Source: Silvimonas sp. JCM 19000 (GTDB lineage: Bacteria > Pseudomonadota > Gammaproteobacteria > Burkholderiales > Chitinibacteraceae). From it: a DNA stretch of 6,105 bases. A program made the translations under genes and the position numbers. Positions 1 through 6,105 of the stretch are shown here, piece by piece; positions within the stretch are counted from its first letter, which is position 1; every line of letters starts with the position of its first letter. The DNA is taken from positions 1 to 6,105 of the forward strand of contig BBFD01000244.1 of NCBI GenBank assembly GCA_001313065.1. Direction: 5' to 3'. Under the pieces are notes generated by a model, which made no database searches, had not been told where the DNA came from, and was given only the letters and a program-made list of their open reading frames with translations.

Positions 1-403
1 CGTTGCGCTGCGTTGGGGGGCGTGGCGGCCTTGAGCAAAGGCTTGCCGCCGGGTGGCATCAGCAACACGGTTTTTTTTCAAACGGCTTGGCCGGGGTCGG
101 GGCAAAGGTGGCTTTGTTATCCAGGCAAAAGCGGAAGATATGCTTGCCGATACGGACCTGATCGCCGTCCTGCAACAAATGCCGCGTTACTCGCTGGCCA
201 TTCACCGTGGTGCCATTGGTGCTGTCCAGATCCTGCAACACGTATTGATGGTTTTTTTTGCCGCACCACGCGTGTTCGCCGGAAATCGCCAGGTGATCAA
301 CCGCAATTTCGTTATGCGGCCGCCGGCCGATGCGTGTGGTTTCCTGCAGCAGTTTGTACTCTTCGACGTACTCGCCGGCCAGGCTCAGGATCAGTTTTGC
401 CAT
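1..403 (-). CDS. FHA-domain phosphothreonine-binding protein (3' end outside window, frameshifted)
   Basis: An FHA domain binds phosphothreonine peptides, so this is probably the reader of the kinase/phosphatase pair upstream. It starts MAKLILSL at 403. An in-frame GTG at 472 would add 23 residues unlike the family. Family hallmarks are IGRRPHNEI (about residues 25-33), ISGEH (about 39-43), LDSTNGT and VNGQ, and the fold ends near HIFRF. As written, the frame stops at 59 just after an A8 run (71-78). Six or nine A's restore an open frame with high third-position GC, reading EKTVLLMPPGGKP, to the window edge. The related proteins I recall also have an FEKT segment followed by an Ala/Pro linker and a second FHA-like domain. 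The Shine-Dalgarno is weak (AAGATAA), and 98 bases separate it from the phosphatase stop. A second, compensated frameshift is likely near 252-271, where the peptide reads AWCGKKN. The FHA call is firm; the exact tail is not. Confidence 0.9.
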
Positions 404-502
404 CTGTTTTATCTTTGTGGTGTCAGCGCCCGCGCGTGTTCTGGCCTGCCCGGGCCCACGGCGATTGCTCACTGCTCAGTTCGGGTAATGCCCCGCGTTC
501 CG

Positions 503-1353
503 CTATGGGGTTTTCGGGGATTTAGGTGCGACCCAATCGGCAATCTTCGCCCATAAGCCGCCATTGGCGCCGAAACTGGCTTGCACGGCAATCAGGATCA
601 CCGAGATATTGTCCTTGCCACCGAGATTGTTTGCCTGCTGGATCAGATGCGCGGCGGCAACGGGCAGATTGGTGCGCAGCACGCTGAGGGTTTCCAGCAT
701 CTCGGCTTCGGCAACCAGGTCAGACAAGCCGTCTGAGCACAGCAAAAAAACAGATCGTCCGGCAGGGCTTCATGCTCGTGCACTTCAACTTGCAGATCAG
801 GCGAAATACCCACCGCGCGCGTCACCAGATTTTTTATTGCCGGAATAACGCGCTTCTTCGGCCGTGATCAGACCGTGGTCAATCTGTTCTTGCAGAAACG
901 AATGGTCGTGGGTCAGTTGCTCCAGCGACTCGCCGCGCAAGCGATACAAACGCGAATCGCCCACATGCGCCACCGCCACATGGTTGTCGTAAAACAAGGC
1001 GCTGACCAGCGTGGTGCCCATGCCCGCGTACTGGCGTTCAGAGCGCGATAACTCAAACACCGCCAGATTGGCGCGTTGCACCGCGTCGGCCAGCAAACTG
1101 AGCGCACCCGCATGTTCGCCATGGCGCAGCAACTGCCGGTTCTCGCCAGCGCAATGGCTTCGCGCAGCGCTTGTGCCACCACTTCGGCCGCCACCTTGCT
1201 GGCCACTTCACCGGCGTTGTAACCGCCCATGCCATCGGCCAGCACGGCATAGCCTTCGGCGGCATCGATCAACACAAAGTCTTCGTTATGGTCACGCTGC
1301 AAACCGGTATCGGTGTGCATGACCATCTGCAGCGCGCTGGCGAGATTACGCAT
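503..1353 (-). CDS. PP2C-family serine/threonine protein phosphatase (Stp1-like), frameshifted in sequence
   Basis: A metal-dependent cytoplasmic phosphatase that probably reverses the kinase encoded just upstream. In order it shows DHNED, VLADGMGGYNAGEVAS, GMGTTLV, AHVGDSRLYRLR, HSFLQEQ, LCSDGLSDLV and GGKDNISVIL. The Asp/Gly metal-binding motifs of PP2C enzymes are all present. The repaired length is about 282 residues, usual for the bacterial family, with a short C-terminal tail after the last motif. Three frame breaks interrupt it. At CC 1146-1147 one more base gives ALGENRQLL. At T6 830-835 one fewer gives GNKNLVTRA. At A7 744-750, five or eight gives the LLCSDGL motif. The ATG at 1351-1353 overlaps the kinase stop (1346-1348) by 8 bases, which implies translational coupling. 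No strong ribosome binding site is visible, consistent with coupling. The breaks look like sequencing errors, because every motif survives. Confidence 0.93.
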
Positions 1354-3860
1354 TGCCAGCCGCCCGTTTCAGCAGACCAGCCTCAAGCCGGGCGCAAGCG
1401 TGCGCCAGTTGCTCGCCGGTCTGGAAACGCTCCGCCGGGGCCTTGGCCAGGGCCTTGATGATGATGGCGGCCAGCATGCCCGGCACCTTGGGATTGAACT
1501 CACGCGGATCGCGCGGCGTGTCATGCGTAATCGAGAACATCAACTGCCCCATGGAATCCCCTTCAAACGGCAGACGCCCCGTGCACATCTGATACAGCGT
1601 CACGCCTAGCGAAAACAGATCAGAACGCCCATCCAGCGGCTGCCCGAGCAATTGTTCCGGGCTCATATACGACGGTGTACCCAACACCATGCCGGTGCGG
1701 GTGCGATTGACGTCGGTGATGCGGCAATGCCAAAGTCCATCACTTTAACGGTGCGGTTGGCGCGGTCAAACATGATATTGGCTGGCTTGATATCGCGATG
1801 CACCACATTCTGCGCGTGCGCATATGCCAGCGCGGTGGCGACTTTGCGGATCACTGCCGCCACTTCGGCCAGCGGCAACAGCTTGCCGGCTTGAGTAAAC
1901 GGCAGCAGATCGCCGCCTTGCAATAACTCCATGGCGATCCACGCTAGATCGTTATCCTCGCCCGCATCATAGATGGTCACGATATTGGGATGCGTCAGTC
2001 GACCGGCAGTTTCCGCCTCACGGAAAAAAAGCGCTGGCGCGCTTCTTCCAGCATGTCGGCCTCAAATTCCTGCGTCAGCGCCAGCGTCTTGATCGCCACC
2101 ACGCGGCCGATGCGTGGATCGCGACCCTGATACACCACGCCCATCGCGCCTTTGCCCAGTTCTTTTTCGATCTGATAGCGGCCCAGCATCGGCTTGGTGA
2201 CATCGCCATCGGCGCTGATCAGGGTGCCATGCACGCCGGTGCCGCCCAGCAGCACGGTCTCGGCCAGTTGATGCGCCCGGTTGATGCGCGCGGCAGATCC
2301 TGCCAATGCTCGTCATATTGCGCCATCGCGCGGTAGACCGTTTCCGCCTTGTTGAACTGGCGCTTGCGTTCAAAGTCGAGCGCCAGATTGTTGAGTACCG
2401 ACATCATGTCATCCGACATCGGCACGCGCCGCAGCTTGTCAAAAGCCATGTCCAGCTGGCCCTGGCCTTGCAGCGCCAGGCCCAGCATGCGATTGGATTC
2501 AGCGCTCTCGGCGGCGGATTGTTGCTCGCGCGCTTCTGACAACAGATAGCGTTTGCTGGTGAGCACCAGATAGCCCAGCGCCAATAAGGCCACCGGCCCC
2601 ATCAGCGGCACCCACAACAGCGCCTGCGTCATCATCACAAATTGCGCCCCCAGCAGCGCCAGCGCGGCTACGGCACTCAAACCAGCGGCCAGCGCCGCAT
2701 TCAGACGCGGCAGCGCCAGAATCAGATACGCCGCCACCAGCGCCAGCACCGCCAGCTGCAACACATGGTCCAGCCGGGCGAAACAAAATAATGCTGCTGC
2801 AACAGCGCCGAAACAATCTGCGCGCCCAGCAACACCGGCGGCATGGCGGCGGAGACCGGTGTTACAAAATTGCTGCCGATGCCGGGGGCGGTGGCACCGA
2901 TCAACACGATTTTGTCGCGATATTTATCCAGCGCAATCTTGCCGTTATAGACGTCATAAAACGAATCGACGCTGAACGGGGGCGTGCCGTTTACGTTGTC
3001 GTAAAAGTAAGGCGGAACGCCGCGTCCTGATCCAGTGGCACGCGCACACTGCCCAACTGCGCCGCGGTTCCCAGCGCAAAGTTGATCTGCGCGGGTTTGA
3101 CATTGAGTGCGTGCGCGGCAATCAGCAAATCGAAAGAGGGATAAATCTTGTCCTGATAGCGCAAAGCCAGCGGCACGCGCCGCACCACGCCATCCAGATC
3201 AGCCTGTTGCGTATCGCTACCGACACCGGCGGCCGCCTCGCCCACGGGCGCCAGCGGAATGGTGGGCTGCGTGACCGACAGCGGCCAGCCATCGGCCGGG
3301 TCCCCTTGCGGCTTGAGTTCGGTGCGGTTGATAAAGTCCGGCAGCGTGCGATCGGGGTTGCCATCGGCATCGCCCAGGCGAAACAACATCGGCACCAGCA
3401 CATTGCCCGCGCGCTCGATGCTGCTGGTTAAAGTGCGGTCTTCGTCCAGCGCCGCCATTGCTTCATCCAGCAAAGGCGTAATCATCGGTGGCCACGCGCC
3501 GGGGTCTGCATCGTGCAGGGTCTTGATGCGTTGTAGATACGCCAGGCCGCGATCCTGTTCAGGCTCGGTGTAGTACACGGTCGAGACGATGGTATGGGCG
3601 TGGGCAGCGGCCAGCTTGTCAATCATGCGGGCCTGGATATCGCGCGGCCACGGCCAGCGGCCCATATTGTCGAGGCTTTGCTGGTCGATGGCGATGACGG
3701 CAATGCGGCTGGAAGGCGTGCGGGAAGTCAGGCGCACCCCCGCGTCATAGGCAGCGTTTTCCATACTGTTGACCACGGGCGTTGCGACCCATAGCAGCAG
3801 ATAGAGCACAACCACCGCCAGCGCCGCGATCCAGTCGCGGCGCCACAGCGTCCACTTCAT
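1346..3860 (-). CDS. Membrane serine/threonine kinase with CHASE2 sensor domain, frameshifted in sequence
   Basis: A Hanks-type kinase that should phosphorylate Ser/Thr on cytoplasmic proteins in response to an extracytoplasmic signal. The repaired protein has about 838 residues. A first membrane helix (about 10-30) precedes a CHASE2 sensor domain (about 35-355, with the C-terminal motif [13 protein letters not shown]). Hydrophobic helices, probably three, follow (about 366-435), then a TPR-like segment (about 455-520, [20 protein letters not shown]). The kinase domain runs from about 558: glycine loop GKGAMG, VAIK lysine (about 591), HRDIKPAN (about 689), DFG (about 709) and SPEQ. All catalytic residues are present. 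Five breaks are seen: A4 3003-3006, C 2764, GG 2292-2293, A7 2024-2030 (five A's gives [12 protein letters not shown]) and GG 1723-1724 (three gives GIARITDVN). The ATG at 3860 follows AGGGGA; upstream extensions are low-complexity. It is first in the kinase-phosphatase-FHA operon. Its ligand is unknown. Confidence 0.93.
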
Positions 3861-3865
3861 GTATT

Positions 3866-3871
3866 TCCCCT
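3866..3871 (-). promoter_or_regulatory. Ribosome binding site of the CHASE2 kinase gene
   Basis: AGGGGA on the minus strand lies five bases before the ATG at 3858-3860. It decides the start, because the frame stays open another 39 codons upstream without a comparable site. Confidence 0.7.
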
Positions 3872-3991
3872 GCGGGCGTCGCGCCGGCCCCGGCGTACGC
3901 CACGTTGCCCCGATAGGTTGGAATGTGGCTTCTGATCCGCGCCGCATCGTGAGTGTGCGGCTAGGTGTTGATCTCAAATCAAACGTGCAGC

Positions 3992-4024
3992 GGGCAGTTT
4001 ATGGGGTTTTTTTTGCGACTGCCC
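3992..4024. repeat. Inverted repeat GGGCAGT / ACTGCCC with a T8 loop
   Basis: Perfect 7-base arms at 3992-3998 and 4018-4024 flank a 19-base loop containing the T8 run. It overlaps the candidate kinase promoter. It could be an operator or a hairpin in a leader transcript. It is not a standard terminator, because the T-run is in the loop and not after the stem. Confidence 0.5.
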
Positions 4025-4027
4025 CAA
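3998..4027 (-). promoter_or_regulatory. Weak candidate promoter for the kinase operon
   Basis: On the minus strand TTGGGG (4022-4027) and CATAAA (3998-4003) are 18 bases apart. They match the sigma-70 hexamers at three and four of six positions. If the T8 run between them is over-called by one or two, as similar runs in genes appear to be, the spacing becomes 16-17. It would give a leader of about 130 bases. This is a suggestion only. Confidence 0.2.
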
Positions 4028-4043
4028 GACATGGCTTGCACCA

Positions 4044-4064
4044 TTCCGTATCACTGATACGAAA
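4044..4064. promoter_or_regulatory. Palindrome CGTATCA-C-TGATACG, candidate operator
   Basis: Perfect 7-base arms (4047-4053 and 4055-4061) surround a single C. After one mismatch the symmetry continues with TT on the left and AA on the right, so 9 of 10 arm positions pair across 21 bases. It has the size and symmetry of a dimeric repressor or activator site, in the kinase/toxin divergent region. The half-site TGATACG occurs again at 4180-4186. I do not recognise the cognate regulator. Confidence 0.5.
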
Positions 4065-4177
4065 TGTTGCGCAAAAGGCGCAGCGCGGGGGATGGGCGGG
4101 GTGAATTGTGCGGGCTAAACAGGAGTGATTATTAAAAAAACCAAGGCATGCCAAGACTATCCGAGACACATAGTCGC

Positions 4178-4205
4178 TGTGATACGCAAGAGCGAGCGCA
4201 TCACA
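4178..4205. promoter_or_regulatory. Inverted repeat TGTGATACGC / GCGCATCACA upstream of toxin
   Basis: Ten-base arms with one mismatch (4178-4187 and 4196-4205) are separated by eight bases. The repeat ends 31 bases before the toxin start, where a toxin-antitoxin autorepressor would be expected to bind. The left arm includes the TGATACG half-site shared with the palindrome at 4047-4061. The 8-base spacing between 10-base arms differs from the CRP consensus layout. Confidence 0.45.
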
Positions 4206-4220
4206 CCCCATTAATGGTGT
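4205..4220. promoter_or_regulatory. Palindrome centred on CCATTAATGG, candidate antitoxin operator
   Basis: A perfect 10-base palindrome (4208-4217) extends to 16 bases with one mismatched pair. It lies 16 bases before the toxin ATG and abuts the preceding inverted repeat. HigA-type antitoxins commonly repress their own operon through palindromes at this position, so this is a plausible autoregulatory site. Direct evidence is only the symmetry and position. Confidence 0.4.
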
Positions 4221-4236
4221 CTTTTGGGTTACTATC

Positions 4237-4590
4237 ATGCAGATCGAAGTGGAAGAATACGTGCGCGAAGACGGCAGTTGCCCGTTTCGGCGCTGGGTAG
4301 ACCGGCTGGATCACCGGGCGGCGCTTAAAGTAAGTACCGCGTTGATGCGGCTGGAAATGGGCAACACCTCAAACATCAAATGGTTTGGCGGCATCGGCGA
4401 ATACATTATTGATTTCGGGCCGGGCTACCGGGTTTATCTGATGCAGGATGGTCCGACGTTGATCCTGCTGTTTGGCGGCGGCACCAAGCGCACGCAGCAA
4501 CGCGACATCGATGCGGTCCACGCGCTGCGTATGGAATACAAAGCGCGCAAAAAAATCAGGCGACACACAAGGAAAAGCGGATGGCACTGA
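4237..4590 (+). CDS. RelE/HigB-like toxin, phage Gp49-type addiction module killer protein
   Basis: A type II toxin, expected from the RelE superfamily to be a ribosome-associated mRNA endonuclease held inactive by the antitoxin encoded next. The 117-residue protein has the family layout: an N-terminal EVEEYVREDG and PFRRWVDRLD, then LEMGNTSNIKW, a central GEYIIDFGPGYRVYL, then LILLFGGGTKRTQQRDID and a basic end EYKARKK. Only this gene reads through without a break. It overlaps the antitoxin start by 10 bases, typical for such pairs, and it is toxin-first as in higBA. The last 11 residues (IRRHTRKSGWH) follow an A7 run at 4549-4555. Changing that run by one or two would remove the natural overlap, so seven is probably right modulo three. 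No good ribosome binding site is seen before the ATG, only a weak GGG. Confidence 0.93.
   Translation: MQIEVEEYVREDGSCPFRRWVDRLDHRAALKVSTALMRLEMGNTSNIKWFGGIGEYIIDFGPGYRVYLMQDGPTLILLFGGGTKRTQQRDIDAVHALRMEYKARKKIRRHTRKSGWH
4569..4573 (+). promoter_or_regulatory. Ribosome binding site of the antitoxin gene
   Basis: AAGGA lies seven bases before the ATG at 4581, inside the toxin coding sequence. It is stronger than anything before the toxin start. This fits higher translation of antitoxin than toxin. Confidence 0.65.
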
Positions 4591-4928
4591 CTCGGGATTA
4601 CAAGCAGACTTTTATCGAGCGCGCGCAACGCGAGCCCGACTTTGCACGGACCATGCTCGAGGGGGCGGCGGAGTTGTTCTTTAACAATGAGCGCGTGCCG
4701 GGCTCATGACGCTGCGCGATCTGACCAACGCCACGCTCGGCTTCGAGGCCTTGGCCGCTGCCATCGACTGTCCCAGCAAAAGCGTGCATCGCATGCTCTC
4801 GGCGCGCGGCAATCCCTCGACGCAAAACCTTTGCGCCATTTTTTACTGCGCTGTGTCAGCATCTGGGCGTCACGCTCGAGTCCGCTGCAAAGCGGACACA
4901 GCCGTGCCATCAAGGCACGTCGGCATAA
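4581..4928 (+). CDS. HigA-like antitoxin with helix-turn-helix, frameshifted in sequence
   Basis: Antitoxin partner of the upstream toxin, expected to bind it and to repress the operon through a helix-turn-helix. As written the frame ends after 42 residues at 4707-4709. Lengthening GGG at 4700-4702 by one gives VPGLMTLRDLTNATLGFEAL. Shortening T6 at 4839-4844 by one gives NLCAIFTALCQHLGVTLES and a stop TAA at 4926-4928. The repaired protein has 115 residues, close to the family's usual length. The N-terminus MALTRDYKQT and the segment CPSKSVHRMLSARGNPS (recognition-helix region, about residues 63-80) match the family well. Its 3' end overlaps the end of mtgA, transcribed from the opposite strand, by about 19 bases. 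The breaks are probably sequence errors; if real, the toxin would lack a functional antitoxin. Confidence 0.87.
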
Positions 4929-5614
4929 CCCATGCGGCGACCGATGATGCTGGCCTTGCGTAGCAGGCGGCGATCGTTGCGGTGGGTGTCGTAATAGCGC
5001 GGGTTGGTGACCATCGCGGCCAGTTTGGCCGACTGGCCCGCGCTCAGCCCGGCGGCGTTGGTCTTGAAGTAATAGCGAGCGGCGGCGTCGCGCCGTAGAT
5101 GCCGTTGCCCCACTCGATGACGTTGAGATAGATCTCAAAGATGCGGCGCTTGTCCATCAGCTTTTCCAGCATCACCGTTATCACCGCTTCTTCGGCTTTG
5201 CGAAACGGCGAGCGGCTGGAAGACAAAAAACAGATTCTTGGCCAGTTGCTGGCTGATGGTGGAGCCGCCAGCCACAATGCGCCCCTTCTTCAGGTTCTTT
5301 TCCCACGCGGTCTGGATGCCTTCCCAATCAAAACCATCGTGCTCCAGAAACCGCGCGTCTTCTGACGCCACCAGTGCGCGCTTCAGATTGGGCGAAATCT
5401 GGTTGTAGGGCACCCATTTATGCCGCAACTCAGCCTCGGGGTCCGTCTGTTGCAAGCGCGCCAGACCTTCTTCCATAAACGCGGTGTCATCCGGGTTGTG
5501 GGTGCGCCACCAGACCACGTGGACCAGGATCCACAGGTTCCACAACAACAGCAGCACCACCAGCGCCAGCAGGATGCGCCAGATCCACCCACCCACAGAA
5601 TGCTTCTTCACCAT
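4910..5614 (-). CDS. mtgA: Monofunctional biosynthetic peptidoglycan transglycosylase, frameshifted in sequence
   Basis: A GT51 glycosyltransferase that polymerises lipid II into glycan strands at the outer face of the inner membrane, without a transpeptidase domain. The N-terminal membrane anchor is about residues 10-32 ([19 protein letters not shown]). The GT51 motifs follow in order: [13 protein letters not shown] with the catalytic Glu, [26 protein letters not shown], then [19 protein letters not shown]. Two breaks are seen. A6 at 5225-5230 shortened by one gives [17 protein letters not shown] at 5089 doubled gives [13 protein letters not shown]. The repaired length of 234 residues is normal for MtgA. 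The ATG at 5612-5614 follows GAAGG. It lies 72 bases after the aroE stop on the same strand, so the two are probably co-transcribed. Convergent with the antitoxin, with overlapping 3' ends and no terminator hairpin between them. Confidence 0.95.
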
Positions 5615-5617
5615 GTG

Positions 5618-5622
5618 CCTTC
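5618..5622 (-). promoter_or_regulatory. Ribosome binding site of mtgA
   Basis: GAAGG on the minus strand ends three bases before the ATG at 5612-5614. The spacing is short, but it is the only such site near this start. Confidence 0.5.
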
Positions 5623-5625
5623 AGA

Positions 5626-5665
5626 CAGCCAGTCAATCAAACGATGCGCGATTTTAGGCTGGCTG
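5626..5665. repeat. Inverted repeat CAGCCAG / CTGGCTG between aroE and mtgA
   Basis: Perfect 7-base arms (5626-5632 and 5659-5665) lie 26 bases apart in the 72-base gap. In the minus-strand transcript the second arm sits just before the mtgA ribosome binding site. A transcript hairpin could affect mtgA translation, but with so long a loop this may be chance. Confidence 0.3.
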
Positions 5666-5686
5666 CTTACAAACTGATAGCGCTGT

Positions 5687-6105
5687 TTACAGCTGGGCGC
5701 GCAACTGGGCCAGCACCGGCTCCACGCTGGGCTGGTGGCCAGTCCATAAGCTGAAGGCCTCGGCCGCCTGCCCCACCAACATGCCCAGACCATCCACCCG
5801 CACGGGCACGCCGCTTCGCGCGCATGCGCCAGAAATGGAGTCTCGTCGCGGCCATACATCATGTCGTAGGCCAGCGATTCACCGTGGAAGACCGCATCGG
5901 GGATAGGCACACGCTCGCCGCCCAGGCTGGCTGAGGTGGCGTTGATGACCACGTCGAACGCTGCATCGACATCATCAAAACCGCAGCCGCCCAATGCCAC
6001 GCCAAATGCGCCAGCGGCATCGGCCAGTTCGGTGGCCAGCTGGCGTGCCTTGTCGGCGGTACGGTTGGCAATCACGATCAGGCTGGGCCGCGCTTGTGCC
6101 AACGG
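5687..6105 (-). CDS. aroE: Shikimate dehydrogenase, C-terminal part (N-terminus beyond window), frameshifted
   Basis: Reduces 3-dehydroshikimate to shikimate with NADPH in aromatic amino acid synthesis, in the cytoplasm. The window holds about the last 139 residues, mostly the NADP-binding domain. [15 protein letters not shown] is the cofactor-binding segment after the glycine-rich loop, which lies outside the window. [25 protein letters not shown] and [14 protein letters not shown] are conserved AroE blocks. One break is seen: lengthening CC at 5811-5812 by one gives [16 protein letters not shown] and a stop TAA at 5687-5689. As written, the shifted frame would run on to 5608 with an unrelated tail and overlap mtgA. 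It is upstream of mtgA on the same strand. Confidence 0.95.

Larger units (their letters stand above)
3861..4236. other. Divergent intergenic region between kinase and toxin genes
   Basis: These 376 bases hold no convincing gene. Reading frames here are short, low in coding character and unlike any family I know. The region must carry the promoters for the minus-strand kinase operon and the plus-strand toxin-antitoxin pair. It contains four inverted repeats, listed separately, and two long A/T runs (T8 at 4007-4014 and A7 at 4134-4140). Those run lengths are doubtful given the errors elsewhere. Confidence 0.75.

Noticed and set aside
53..556. Long plus-strand open frame of 167 codons across the FHA gene
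   Set aside because: It is the complement of the FHA gene, with no family resemblance; the minus-strand product has clear FHA motifs.
503..3860. Kinase and phosphatase as real pseudogenes
   Set aside because: All catalytic motifs are intact and no internal stops occur away from the run-length sites. The same kind of break occurs in aroE and mtgA.
4178..4205. CRP-like site TGTGA...TCACA
   Set aside because: The TGTGA/TCACA half-sites are about 18 bases apart and not the 6 of a CRP site, so it does not fit that family.
4121..4213. Possible small plus-strand gene after AGGAG (reading KKTKACQDYPRHIV)
   Set aside because: There is no ATG. A GTG start would overlap the AGGAG itself. The peptide resembles nothing I know, and the A7 run makes the frame uncertain.
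3999..4238. Minus-strand frame of 79 codons in the divergent region
   Set aside because: It begins at the complement of the toxin start, shows no recognisable motif and no ribosome binding site, and runs across the inverted repeats.
71..5230. A/T runs as phase-variation (slipped-strand) switches
   Set aside because: The breaks are spread over nearly every gene, including biosynthetic ones, and occur with G/C losses at non-repetitive sites. A systematic base-calling error explains both.
5617..5624. GTCTGAA resembling the core of a Neisseriaceae DNA uptake sequence
   Set aside because: I find it only here and near 2701 within coding sequence, without the full 10-12 base element or an inverted pair; chance is enough.

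Overview
The window looks like a GC-rich proteobacterial chromosome, most likely a betaproteobacterium. The basis is the aroE-mtgA pair and a CHASE2-kinase / PP2C / FHA trio whose protein sequences resemble betaproteobacterial families known to me from memory. I cannot name the genus. Nearly all genes lie on the minus strand; only the small toxin-antitoxin pair is on the plus strand.

Layout, right to left as the minus strand is read. The 3' part of aroE (shikimate dehydrogenase; its N-terminus is beyond the right edge) is followed by mtgA (monofunctional peptidoglycan glycosyltransferase). A plus-strand RelE/HigB-like toxin and HigA-like antitoxin pair converges on mtgA, and the antitoxin and mtgA reading frames overlap by about 19 bases. 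A 376-base divergent intergenic region with several inverted repeats separates the toxin start from a large membrane serine/threonine kinase gene (CHASE2 sensor, membrane helices, TPR-like segment, cytoplasmic kinase domain). The kinase gene overlaps the start of a PP2C-type phosphatase gene by 8 bases, and an FHA-domain gene follows and runs off the left edge. Kinase, phosphatase and phosphothreonine-binding FHA protein form a write/erase/read signalling operon.

The dominant oddity is technical. Six of the seven genes, including housekeeping aroE and mtgA, carry one or more frameshifts, and each is repaired by a small length change in a homopolymer or a single repeated base. Most A/T runs of six or more inside genes look one or two bases too long, and several G/C runs look one base too short. 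This is best explained by a noisy draft sequence and not by decay of every gene. Gene coordinates below therefore span the inferred full-length genes. The lengths restored by the proposed corrections are divisible by three in each complete gene.

I found no RNA genes, CRISPR arrays or insertion sequences. I see no clearly undescribed system; the signalling trio and the repeat-rich divergent region are the parts most worth a second look.
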